DNA of 14,248 nucleotides, taken from Gammaproteobacteria bacterium (GTDB lineage: Bacteria > Pseudomonadota > Gammaproteobacteria > DSM-16500). The stretch spans positions 1 to 14,248 of the forward strand of contig VFKI01000001.1 in NCBI GenBank assembly GCA_009885665.1, read 5' to 3'. This document shows, one piece after another, positions 1 through 6,637 of this stretch. A program made the translations under genes and the position numbers. The first letter of the stretch is position 1, and each line of letters begins with the position of its first letter. The notes under the pieces are model-generated. The model was not told the DNA's origin, made no database searches, and worked only from the letters and a program-made list of their open reading frames with translations.

Positions 1-49
1 TGCGTTAGACCATCTGAGCGGTATACATGCACAACCGGCCAAATCCTGA
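1..49 (+). CDS. kdpC: Probable C-terminal end of KdpC (partial)
   Basis: The frame beginning at base 2 is open from the window edge and reads ALDHLSGIHAQPAKS before a TGA at 47-49. KdpC proteins, the subunit that stabilises the KdpB ATPase in the Kdp potassium pump, typically end in a segment like LNLALDKL. The first residues here fit that ending, and kdpC normally lies directly upstream of kdpD. The frame overlaps the kdpD start by 23 bases, which suggests translational coupling. Only about 15 residues are visible, so the call rests on this short match plus gene order. Upstream sequence would settle it. Confidence 0.55.
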   Translation, partial: ALDHLSGIHAQPAKS

Positions 50-2006
50 AGATTTATTACAACGCGTCCGCACAGAAGAGGCGGCAGAAAAGCGCGGCCG
101 TTTAAAAATTTATTTAGGCGCGTGCCCCGGCGTCGGTAAAACCTATACCATGCTCACCGACGCCTTGGTGCAACATGCGCAAGGCATCGATATCGTCATT
201 GGTATTATTGAATCGCATGGACGTGCTGACATTGATAAATTAGCAAAAAATTTTACCCCGTTACCCCCACAATTCATTGAATATCGCGGCCATTTATTTG
301 CTGAATTTAATATTGACGCTGCACTCAAACGTCGCCCCAGTATTATTTTAATCGATGAAATGGCGCATACAAATGCAAAGGGCGCACGACATGCCAAGCG
401 CTGGCAAGACATTCGTGAAATTCTCGATCTCGGCATAGATGTTTATACAACCTTAAATGTCCAGCATATTGAAAGCTTAAATGATGTTGTCGCAGAAATT
501 GTTCACTCCCCTATCCATGAAACTGTGCCCGATTTCATGTTGGAAACTGCACATACCATTGAGCTGGTTGACTTACCGCCAGAAGATTTAATTAAACGCT
601 TACAAGAAGGGAAAATCTATTTACCGGCGCAAGCGAAAATTGCGCAAGAAAGTTTTTTTCGTAAAGGGAATTTAATTGCCTTACGTGAATTGGCATTACG
701 CATCACGGCTGAACATGTTGAATCAGAAGTGTTACTCTATCGCCAAGGCTCTGGCATCAAACATGTCTGGCGTACACGCGAAAAACTCTTAGTTTGCGTG
801 ACGCACCATCCCGAATCCATGCGCTTGATCCGTACCACCAAACGTATGGCAACCCAAATGAATACAGAATGGATGGCAGTACATTGTCGCACACCGCGGC
901 GTCAATATTTGCGTGATGAAAACAATGATGTTATCCGTAATTTGCAATTAGCTGAACGATTGGGCGCACAGACGCGCATTATCTCTGGATTCAATATTGC
1001 TGAAGAAATCATGGGATTTGCGCGCAATAATAATATTACTCAAATTATTGTTGCCAAGCGAATTCGCCCACGCTGGCTGGAATGGTTTACACGCTCGCTG
1101 GCGGATGAATTAGTGCGCCGCAGCGCTGAAATTGACGTCTACATCATTACCGGTGACCCAGGATACAAACGCTCAACCGCAAACACGCTCATCCCCCCTA
1201 AACGATTTCCATGGGGGCAATACGCGATCAGTTTCGCAATCGTGAGCAGTATTACGTTATTTTATATTCTTCTTGGCGGCAACATGGGTTTTACCAATGC
1301 CATGATGAGTTTTTTATTAGGCATTAGTGCCGTGGCGTTATATGGCACAGCAGGCCCTACCTTATTTGCCACGCTCACCAGTACTGTTGTTTTACTCATT
1401 TTCTTTATTCCTTTTCCACCGCAATTTGATATCAATACCTTAACGCATTTACCTGCCCTACTTATCTTCATCACCGTTAGCCAATTAATTAGTTTTTTAG
1501 TCATCCGCAATCGTCAACAAATCGAGCTGGTGCGTATGGCAGAAAAACGTACGCTCATTTTACATAGTTTAAATTCAAAACTGGCCAGTGTCCGTGGCGT
1601 AGAAAAAATTTTGGACGTTTCTACGCATCATTTAGCCCAAGTTTTTAATAGCGATGTCATGATTTTAATTGCGGAAAACAATCAACTTGTCATACGTGGC
1701 CAGCATCCAGCCAAGCAAACGCTCAGCGAAAAAGAACTCGGCATTGCCCGCTGGGTGTTTGAATTGGGTCAAATCGCCGGGGCTGGCACTGAAACATTAG
1801 CATTCGCCGATGCCCTATTTATGCCGCTCACCGGCACAGAAGAACGCTTAGGCGTCTTGCGTATTCATTCATTAACCCACGGACAACTCCTCACACCTGA
1901 AGAAATGCGTTTTCTCGAAGCGTCCACGAATCAAATTGCCTTAGCGCTGGAAGTGGATCGACTGGCCGAACAAAGGCGTATGTTTGATGCCAGTACCGGC
2001 GGATAA
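27..2006 (+). CDS. kdpD: KdpD-like potassium sensor lacking the histidine kinase core
   Basis: This 659-residue protein matches the N-terminal three quarters of KdpD, the membrane sensor of potassium limitation and osmotic stress. Domains in order: the KdpD cytoplasmic domain (about 1-240) with Walker A GACPGVGKT at 31-39 and the IDEMAHTN motif at 109-116; a universal-stress-like domain (about 252-375); a DUF4118-type membrane region of about four helices (398-495); and a GAF domain (about 515-645). Full-length KdpD is near 890 residues and continues into a dimerisation/phosphoacceptor domain and an ATPase. This one ends a few residues after the GAF domain (EVDRLAEQRRMFDASTGG), so the phosphorylatable His and the N, G1 and G2 boxes are absent. 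No kdpE follows; a tRNA gene does. The first in-frame stop upstream is at 15-17, so ATG 27 is the earliest ATG start. It may be a natural short KdpD (N-terminal-only forms are known elsewhere) or a decayed gene. Confidence 0.88.
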   Translation: MHNRPNPEDLLQRVRTEEAAEKRGRLKIYLGACPGVGKTYTMLTDALVQHAQGIDIVIGIIESHGRADIDKLAKNFTPLPPQFIEYRGHLFAEFNIDAALKRRPSIILIDEMAHTNAKGARHAKRWQDIREILDLGIDVYTTLNVQHIESLNDVVAEIVHSPIHETVPDFMLETAHTIELVDLPPEDLIKRLQEGKIYLPAQAKIAQESFFRKGNLIALRELALRITAEHVESEVLLYRQGSGIKHVWRTREKLLVCVTHHPESMRLIRTTKRMATQMNTEWMAVHCRTPRRQYLRDENNDVIRNLQLAERLGAQTRIISGFNIAEEIMGFARNNNITQIIVAKRIRPRWLEWFTRSLADELVRRSAEIDVYIITGDPGYKRSTANTLIPPKRFPWGQYAISFAIVSSITLFYILLGGNMGFTNAMMSFLLGISAVALYGTAGPTLFATLTSTVVLLIFFIPFPPQFDINTLTHLPALLIFITVSQLISFLVIRNRQQIELVRMAEKRTLILHSLNSKLASVRGVEKILDVSTHHLAQVFNSDVMILIAENNQLVIRGQHPAKQTLSEKELGIARWVFELGQIAGAGTETLAFADALFMPLTGTEERLGVLRIHSLTHGQLLTPEEMRFLEASTNQIALALEVDRLAEQRRMFDASTGG

Positions 2007-2021
2007 TATGGCGGATAATAT
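1998..2021 (+). repeat. Perfect 12-bp tandem duplication at the kdpD stop
   Basis: The unit GGCGGATAATAT occurs twice back to back (1998-2009 and 2010-2021). The kdpD stop codon (TAA, 2004-2006) is inside the first copy. The duplication sits exactly where the KdpD homology ends and could be a scar of the event that removed the kinase half. Two copies of 12 bp could also arise by simple slippage. Confidence 0.8.
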
Positions 2022-2041
2022 TAAGGCGCCGCGAATAATCA

Positions 2042-2068
2042 TTGCAACGAGGCAAATTCCCGTATATT
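2042..2068 (+). promoter_or_regulatory. Candidate promoter for tRNA-Ser / 4.5S RNA
   Basis: A TTGCAA box (2042-2047) and a TATATT box (2063-2068) lie ahead of the tRNA with a 15-base spacer, which is short. Transcription would start around 2075, some 15 bases before the mature tRNA. The position is right for a stable-RNA promoter, but the spacing makes this tentative. Confidence 0.35.
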
Positions 2069-2090
2069 CTTGTCAGCCTCGTGAGAGTGG

Positions 2091-2182
2091 GGAGAGATGG
2101 CCGAGCGGTTTAAGGCGCACGCCTGGAAAGTGTGTGTACGTCGAAAGTCGTACCGAGGGTTCGAATCCCTCTCTCTCCGCCA
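2091..2182 (+). tRNA. tRNA-Ser (anticodon GGA)
   Basis: This is a 92-nt class II tRNA with an encoded CCA end (2180-2182). The acceptor stem pairs GGAGAGA (2091-2097) with TCTCTCC (2172-2178), followed by discriminator G. The anticodon stem CACGC/GTGTG encloses the loop CTGGAAA, with anticodon GGA at 2125-2127, reading UCC and UCU. A long variable arm (about 2135-2152) and the GTTCGAATC T-loop region are present. It reads closely like the E. coli serine tRNA with the same anticodon. Its 3' end is immediately followed by the SRP RNA, so the two are probably cut from one transcript. Confidence 0.97.
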
Positions 2183-2305
2183 GCTAGTGCTCTGTTATGG
2201 TGGCCATACTGGTCTCTTTGTGACGCTATGCTGCAAACCCCGCCAGGTCCGGAAGGAAGCAACGGTAGCAGCAGATGCGGGCACAGAGTCAGGCTAGTAC
2301 TGGCT
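2183..2305 (+). ncRNA. ffs: 4.5S RNA, RNA of the signal recognition particle
   Basis: The conserved apical core of bacterial SRP RNA, CCAGGTCCGGAAGGAAGCA (2243-2261), is present with its GGAA tetraloop and the asymmetric loop that binds the Ffh M domain. The RNA guides ribosomes making membrane proteins to FtsY. Flanking arms pair as expected for a long hairpin: CTCTGT (2190-2195) with ACAGAG (2283-2288), and an outer GCTAG with CTAG at 2294-2297. Exact ends are not determined. The outermost possible pairing (GCCAG with CTGGC at 2300-2304) would use the CCA end of the tRNA, so the mature 5' end is probably near 2183. Position between tRNA-Ser and dnaX is a known gammaproteobacterial arrangement. 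Confidence 0.93.
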
Positions 2306-2317
2306 GCCGCTTTAATA

Positions 2318-2370
2318 TATCTATTAAAAAAGATAGGGTAGCAGAATTGAAGTACGCAGCACACTGCATT
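2318..2370 (+). repeat. Short copy A of a dispersed intergenic repeat
   Basis: These 53 bases begin TATCTATTAAAAAAGATAGG and end ACGCAGCACACTGCATT. They match copy C (6586-6637) nearly base for base and match both ends of the left part of the 324-bp element at 5029-5352. The first 18 bases can form a small TATCT/AGATA hairpin. The copy lies between the 4.5S RNA and the dnaX promoter and has no coding capacity of its own. Confidence 0.85.
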
Positions 2371-2405
2371 TCCAATCTCCTTATCTGAGAAACTTACGCT
2401 TTCAA

Positions 2406-2411
2406 TATAAT
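2406..2411 (+). promoter_or_regulatory. Candidate -10 box for dnaX
   Basis: A perfect TATAAT lies 52 bases before the dnaX start codon. No good -35 hexamer stands at the usual distance (ATCTGA at 2383-2388 is the best at 17 bases). This is therefore only a plausible promoter, placed just after repeat copy A. Confidence 0.4.
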
Positions 2412-2462
2412 AACAATCCGCCTAGAATGGATGCCAACTTAAAGAGGCAGGAAATCTTTTTT

Positions 2463-3998
2463 ATGGCATACACCGTACTGGCGCGCAAATGGCGGCCACG
2501 TAACCTCACTGAAATGGTCGGTCAAGAACACATCTTACGCATGCTCAGCAATGCATTGACCACGGGTCGACTACATCATGCTTATCTATTCACCGGCACA
2601 CGCGGCGTGGGTAAAACAACGCTAGCCCGCATTTTTGCGCGCTGCTTGAATTGCGAAACAGGCATCACTGCCACGCCCTGCGGCATCTGTCGTACCTGCA
2701 GCGCCATCGATACCGGCAATTTTCCCGACTTACTCGAAGTCGATGCGGCCTCACGCACCAAAGTGGAAGATACGCGCGATTTGCTGGAAACTTTACAATA
2801 TGCGCCGGCACATGGCCGCTTCCGCATTTGCCTGATTGACGAAGTGCATATGCTCTCTGGTCACAGCTTTAATGCTTTATTAAAAACGCTCGAAGAACCG
2901 CCGCCCCATGTGAAATTTTTATTAGCCACAACAGATCCCGGCAAACTACCCATCACCGTCTTGTCACGCTGCCTACAATTTAATTTAAGCCATTTACCCG
3001 TCGCCAAAATCACCGGTCAATTAACCCACATTTTGCACGAAGAAAAAATTGATGCAGAACCTGCCGCGCTGACTGAAATCGCACGCGCCGCCAAAGGCAG
3101 TTTACGCGATGGCTTGAGTTTGCTCGATCAAGCCATTGCTTGGTGTACGGGTAAAATCACTTTATCAGAAACACGTGAAATGCTTGGCACGGTAGAGCAA
3201 GCTTATTTATTTCGCTTATTGACGGCGCTAGCGGAAAACGATGGCGCACGCATCCTACGCGAGAGCCAACAACTTGCAACACGCGCACCTGATTTTGATT
3301 TATTGATGGCGGATTTACTGGCGGTATTACATGCCATTAGCGTGCAACAACAAATACCGGATGCGTCCACTCCAACAGAAATTCAACAATTAGCGGAAAA
3401 AATAACGGCCGCCGATGTGCAATTATATTATCAAATGACGATCATCAGTCGACGTGACCTCGCACTCGCCCCCACGCCCGCACTAGGATTTGAAATGTTA
3501 TTATTACGCATGCTGGCGTTTCACCCAGGCAGCCATGCGCCAACGCCTGCCGTCAAACCTGCGCCAAAAACAATACAAATACAATGTGTAGAACCGATTG
3601 CGCAAGCCGCTCGCACCGAAGAGATCTCTTCTTGGTCAAGTTTACTCCCACGACTCGGCCTCAGCGGTATGGCACAAGCTCTCGCCAGTCATTGTACGCT
3701 AACCCACCTGACGGATAACCAAGTCGCGTTGGCATTGGCAGAAAAGCATGCGCCACTGCTTAATAAAAAATTAACTGAGCGCATCGAACACGCATTATGC
3801 GATCAACTTGGCCGCACGATACAGTTAACAGTCACATTGACACCCGAGCAATTAGACACGCCCGCCAGCCAACACGTAGCAGAAACTGATCGCAAACGCC
3901 AACAAGCGAGCGACATTATCCATAATGATATCGGCGTTAAGAAAATCATTCAGACGTTTGACGCCAACATTGAACCCGATTCCATTACAGCAACATAG
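2463..3998 (+). CDS. dnaX: DNA polymerase III subunit tau (DnaX), short form
   Basis: DnaX is the ATPase of the clamp loader that places the beta clamp on DNA and ties the replicase to the helicase. In the 511-residue protein, Walker A is GTRGVGKT (45-52), a zinc site is formed by Cys64, Cys73, Cys76 and Cys79, Walker B is LIDEVH (124-129), and the SRC arginine-finger motif is at 168-170. The start at 2463 gives MAYTVLARKWRP, the usual DnaX beginning. An upstream in-frame ATG at 2427 adds 12 atypical residues, and the GAGGCAGGA stretch fits the 2463 start. E. coli tau has 643 residues. Here the C-terminal polymerase-binding domain is recognisable (about 400-511, ending near IIQTFDANIEPDSI), while the linker before it is much shortened. 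The A AAA AAG slippery site that yields gamma in E. coli was not found, so probably only tau is made. Next gene: ybaB. Confidence 0.96.
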   Translation: MAYTVLARKWRPRNLTEMVGQEHILRMLSNALTTGRLHHAYLFTGTRGVGKTTLARIFARCLNCETGITATPCGICRTCSAIDTGNFPDLLEVDAASRTKVEDTRDLLETLQYAPAHGRFRICLIDEVHMLSGHSFNALLKTLEEPPPHVKFLLATTDPGKLPITVLSRCLQFNLSHLPVAKITGQLTHILHEEKIDAEPAALTEIARAAKGSLRDGLSLLDQAIAWCTGKITLSETREMLGTVEQAYLFRLLTALAENDGARILRESQQLATRAPDFDLLMADLLAVLHAISVQQQIPDASTPTEIQQLAEKITAADVQLYYQMTIISRRDLALAPTPALGFEMLLLRMLAFHPGSHAPTPAVKPAPKTIQIQCVEPIAQAARTEEISSWSSLLPRLGLSGMAQALASHCTLTHLTDNQVALALAEKHAPLLNKKLTERIEHALCDQLGRTIQLTVTLTPEQLDTPASQHVAETDRKRQQASDIIHNDIGVKKIIQTFDANIEPDSITAT

Positions 3999-4043
3999 CG
4001 CTTATCACGCTATCTCTGTTAGAATCTATCGCATCAGTCCCTT

Positions 4044-4049
4044 TATAAT
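4044..4049 (+). promoter_or_regulatory. Candidate -10 box for ybaB-recR
   Basis: A perfect TATAAT lies 21 bases before the ybaB start codon, which would leave a leader of about 15 bases containing the strong SD CAGGAG. The -35 region is poor (TTAGAA at 4019-4024, 19-base spacer). A small hairpin (ATAGCG 3995-4000 with CGCTAT 4008-4013) overlaps the dnaX stop but has no U-tract, so readthrough from dnaX is also likely. Confidence 0.4.
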
Positions 4050-4070
4050 ATCCAATAGCAGGAGTACCCC

Positions 4071-4403
4071 ATGAGCGCAACAGACAAGCCCGGCTTAGGC
4101 GATTTAATGAAAAAAGCCCAAGAAATGCAAAAGAAAATGCAAGAAATTCAAAAGCAAATCGCAGACATGGAAGTGATCGGTCAATCCGGCGGCGGTCTCG
4201 TCAAAATCATCATGACCGGTCAACATTTTGCCCGCAAGGTCAGCATCGATCCCAGTTTACTGAAAGAAGATAAAGGCATGCTGGAAGATTTGATTGCAGC
4301 AGCAATTAATGACGCGACTGGCAAAATCGAAAAAGGCACACGCGAAAAAATGGGCTTATTGGCAGGCATCAAACTGCCAGAAGGTTTTGAATTACCGAAT
4401 TAA
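4071..4403 (+). CDS. ybaB: Nucleoid-associated protein, YbaB/EbfC family
   Basis: This 110-residue protein has the family layout: an N-terminal charged helix rich in K, Q and M (LMKKAQEMQKKMQEIQKQIA, about 12-31), then a compact beta region (GGGLVKIIMTGQHFARKVSI) and a C-terminal helix (LEDLIAAAINDATGKIEK). YbaB proteins form dimers that bind DNA and coat the nucleoid. Length matches E. coli YbaB (109). The start is supported by CAGGAG seven bases upstream. It sits between dnaX and recR, as in most gammaproteobacteria, and recR begins 16 bases after its stop. The exact role in replication or repair is not settled for the family. Confidence 0.96.
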   Translation: MSATDKPGLGDLMKKAQEMQKKMQEIQKQIADMEVIGQSGGGLVKIIMTGQHFARKVSIDPSLLKEDKGMLEDLIAAAINDATGKIEKGTREKMGLLAGIKLPEGFELPN

Positions 4404-4419
4404 CAAAGCTGAATGCTGC

Positions 4420-5013
4420 ATGACGACGCCGCTGCTTGATCGCCTCATGAATGCCTTGCGTTGCCTGCCAGGGGTGGGCCCCAAAACGGCGCAGCGCATG
4501 GCATTTCATTTACTTGAACGGGCGCGTGACAATGCCTTGCACTTATCCACCACGCTGCAGCAAGCGATGCAGCTGATTCGCCATTGCGATCAATGTCGTA
4601 CTTTTAGTGAAACACCTTTGTGCCAATTGTGTCGCGACCCCGCGCGTGACGCCAGCCTGCTCTGCGTTGTTGAATCGCCGATTGATGTGGCGGCAATTGA
4701 ACAAATGGGGGGTTTTCGCGGTTTATATTTTGTTTTGATGGGTCATCTCTCACCGTTGGATGGCATAGGCCCTACCGACATTGGCATGCCATTGCTTGAG
4801 CCACGCCTAAACAGTGGCAAACTGCGTGAAGTCATACTCGCCACCAACCCCACCGTCGAAGGCGAAGCCACTGCACATTATATTTCTACATTAGCTAAAC
4901 GCGCCGGCTGTCACGCAACACGTATCGCGTATGGCGTACCGATGGGGGGCGAACTAGAATATCTCGATGGCGGCACATTGGCGCGCGCATTTGCCGGGCG
5001 TGGCGAGGCGTAA
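4420..5013 (+). CDS. recR: Recombination mediator RecR
   Basis: RecR works with RecO (and RecF) to load RecA on SSB-coated gaps. The 197-residue protein has the family architecture: a helix-hairpin-helix (LRCLPGVGPKTAQRMAFHLL, 13-32), a four-cysteine zinc finger (Cys56, Cys59, Cys68, Cys71), a Toprim domain beginning CVVESPIDVAAIE (82-94), and the conserved GVPMGGELEYLD (172-183). E. coli RecR has 201 residues. The start at 4420 gives MTTPLLDRLMNALRCLPGVG, the usual N-terminus. The longer open frame from 4294 overlaps ybaB in another frame and adds unrelated residues. The SD is weak, so coupling to ybaB translation is likely. The stop is followed 15 bases later by the 324-bp repeat element. 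Confidence 0.96.
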   Translation: MTTPLLDRLMNALRCLPGVGPKTAQRMAFHLLERARDNALHLSTTLQQAMQLIRHCDQCRTFSETPLCQLCRDPARDASLLCVVESPIDVAAIEQMGGFRGLYFVLMGHLSPLDGIGPTDIGMPLLEPRLNSGKLREVILATNPTVEGEATAHYISTLAKRAGCHATRIAYGVPMGGELEYLDGGTLARAFAGRGEA

Positions 5014-5134
5014 AAATAGTAACGGTTTTGTATCTGTTACAAAAGATAGGGTAGAGGAACGTAAGGCTCTGCGCATAAATAACTTTGACAGATTGCGCCC
5101 AGCGTGGTGTCAGATATAAGCGTACTGGAAGAAG

Positions 5135-5171
5135 AAAAATCGCAGGAATACTGAAGTATTTCGAGGTTTTT
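5135..5171. repeat. Imperfect hairpin inside the 324-bp element
   Basis: AAAAA (5135-5139) pairs with TTTTT (5167-5171). Inside it the arms pair on to AATAC (5147-5151) and GTATT (5156-5160) around a TGAA loop, with one mismatch and one bulged A. In RNA the two wobble pairs would also hold. The T-run gives it a terminator-like look in either direction, but it lies far from both flanking stop codons. Confidence 0.7.
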
Positions 5172-5271
5172 CGACTGAGGAACGTTTATAGATGATGCCA
5201 TGATGGGATGCAAGGTGTAAAAGTTATTTATGTGCAGGGCCTAAGGACGCAGCACACTGCATTGGACGAGA

Positions 5272-5306
5272 GTCAGAGGGGGAGAATAGCGCTCTCCTCC
5301 TCTGAC
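5272..5306. repeat. 13-bp inverted repeat near the right end of the element
   Basis: GTCAGAGGGGGAG (5272-5284) faces CTCCTCCTCTGAC (5294-5306), paired at 12 of 13 positions around a 9-base loop. It lies between the convergent recR and MFS genes, so it may act as a terminator for both. Neither side has the T-run of a classic intrinsic terminator. Confidence 0.75.
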
Positions 5307-5336
5307 AACTCCCCCATCGCTACTCGTCACCCTATT

Positions 5337-6575
5337 TTATGTAGAAGATACATTTTCATGATACAAAAAATACATCAAAATAGCAGAAAGCAATAAACCA
5401 ACAATAGCCATCAACAAAGGAAATCCTATCCCTTGATTAGCCAGCGCACCGGTCAAAAAGCCATTAATACCAAAGGCAAATGCCATGATCGCACCCGTGA
5501 TACCCATGACCCACCCTTGCGCACTGGCATCGACTTGATTAGAGAACATCGTGGTGAGCACAGAATAAGCAAGTGCAGCCATCGCGCCAATCGGTACGAT
5601 ACACAGTGACGCAAAAAATACCGTACGCACACACAATGTGCCCAATACAAATAAAGCTGTCAGTAACAGACTAACGATCGTAATATATTTCAGCGAAAAT
5701 CGCTTGGTGAAATATTCAACCAGAATACCCGTCCCCAGCCCAAAGCCCACACCCATTGCACCCATAAACAAGCCCGTATGCATCGTGGTGAAATGATATT
5801 CTTTTAATAAAAATAACGGAATAAATGAATAAAAACTGCTCCAACCAAAAATAAATACCAGAAAGATGTATGACAGCGAACGAATGCGCGGATGCTTAAA
5901 TGCAGAGACAAAAACTTCTAACGCACGATGTAATTTAAGTGACACCTTGCTATTTCGTTGAAAGCTTTCTTTAAACAGCAACTGCAGCAATAGCGCATTA
6001 AACAATGAAATGACCGCAGCGAAAATAAAGGGTGTGGCATAGTTAAATCCAGCAAATAAATCATGATCCGAAAAAAAACCCCCTAGCATCGGACCAAAAA
6101 TGAAACCCAGCGAAACACTCAATAAAATCCAACCAATATTACGCGCCTTATGTTCTTCCGAACTGATGTCCACAATCGCCGCTTGGGCAATAGGTTGGCT
6201 GCCCGCCGTGAAGCCCGCAATCACCCGACCCACTATCAACAGCCAAAACATATTAAACATGACGGCTAATGCAGAAAGCGCATAGCCGATGAAACTACCC
6301 AACAAACAAATTAATAAAGATTTTTTACGCCCAATTTGATCTGACAGATCACCCAAAAAAGCCGTGCCAAAAAACCAGCACAGCATGAACGTGCCAATGA
6401 TGGCACCAAAAATGATGCTGCGTGCATTAGCCGATGTGCTGGCAGCAATAAAATGGGCATGCGGATCCATCACCAGCGCATTTAATACCGGGAACACTAA
6501 ACCCAGACCCATACCATCGATAAAGAGCACGAGAAAAAGCGGACCCGCTGTAAGCAATAAATTTTGTCTTGTCAT
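5337..6575 (-). CDS. MFS transporter, DHA1 / TetA-like drug:proton antiporter family
   Basis: This 412-residue membrane protein shows about 12 hydrophobic helices with a central cytoplasmic loop (about 202-230). Family motifs: motif A GDLSDQIGRKK (75-85) after helix 2, motif B-like IVGRVIAGF (114-122) with the conserved Arg, and antiporter motif C LGFIFGPMLGG (156-166). Such proteins export small molecules in exchange for protons; the substrate cannot be read from sequence. I start it at ATG 6575 (MTRQNLLLTAGPLF). The longer frame to 6629 adds residues encoded by repeat copy C, which is not protein-like. The SD is poor. The gene is opposite to all its neighbours, flanked on both sides by copies of the intergenic repeat, and its last residues (VSST) and stop lie in the right terminal repeat of the 324-bp element. 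This suggests insertion or transfer between recR and mpl. Confidence 0.88.
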   Translation of the reverse strand: MTRQNLLLTAGPLFLVLFIDGMGLGLVFPVLNALVMDPHAHFIAASTSANARSIIFGAIIGTFMLCWFFGTAFLGDLSDQIGRKKSLLICLLGSFIGYALSALAVMFNMFWLLIVGRVIAGFTAGSQPIAQAAIVDISSEEHKARNIGWILLSVSLGFIFGPMLGGFFSDHDLFAGFNYATPFIFAAVISLFNALLLQLLFKESFQRNSKVSLKLHRALEVFVSAFKHPRIRSLSYIFLVFIFGWSSFYSFIPLFLLKEYHFTTMHTGLFMGAMGVGFGLGTGILVEYFTKRFSLKYITIVSLLLTALFVLGTLCVRTVFFASLCIVPIGAMAALAYSVLTTMFSNQVDASAQGWVMGITGAIMAFAFGINGFLTGALANQGIGFPLLMAIVGLLLSAILMYFLYHENVSST

Positions 6576-6585
6576 AACATCACGG

Positions 6586-6637
6586 TATCTATTAAAAAAA
6601 ATAGGGGAGAGGAACTGAGTACGCAGCACACTGCATT
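6586..6637 (+). repeat. Short copy C of the dispersed intergenic repeat
   Basis: These 52 bases begin TATCTATTAAAAAAAATAGG and end TACGCAGCACACTGCATT. They match copy A (2318-2370) with a few substitutions and one gap. The orientation is the same as copies A and B. The copy ends 10 bases before the MFS start codon, so it forms the immediate 5' region of that gene and may carry or disturb its promoter. Confidence 0.85.

Larger units (their letters stand above)
5029..5352. mobile_element. MITE-like non-coding element with imperfect terminal inverted repeats
   Basis: The stretch between recR and the MFS gene has no convincing gene and instead looks like one repeat unit. Its left end (5029-5052) and the reverse complement of its right end (5329-5352) share TGTATCT and then agree at 20 of 24 positions, including ATAGGGT. 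The left end continues into the sequence shared with copies A and C. The second shared block, ACGCAGCACACTGCATT, lies at 5247-5263, about 180 bases further right than in the short copies. Two internal hairpins occur, at 5135-5171 and 5272-5306. There is no transposase frame; the 62-residue open frame at 5208-5396 is probably chance. Possible target duplication is only T-rich sequence. Whether it is mobile is inferred from TIRs and repetition. Confidence 0.65.

Noticed and set aside
1984..2364. Several short frames over the tRNA and 4.5S RNA genes
   Set aside because: They translate structural RNA genes and the adjacent repeat.
2427..2462. Longer dnaX start at 2427
   Set aside because: The added 12 residues do not resemble DnaX N-termini, while ATG 2463 gives MAYTVLARKWRP with an SD-like GAGGCAGGA upstream.
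4294..4419. Longer recR start inside ybaB
   Set aside because: It is the out-of-frame reading of ybaB; RecR homology begins at 4420.
5208..5396. 62-residue frame between recR and the MFS gene
   Set aside because: It crosses the repeat element and the end of the opposite MFS gene and has no protein-like features.
6576..6629. Longer MFS start at 6629
   Set aside because: The extra 18 residues are translated from repeat copy C; the same peptide string appears from copy A, where no MFS gene exists.
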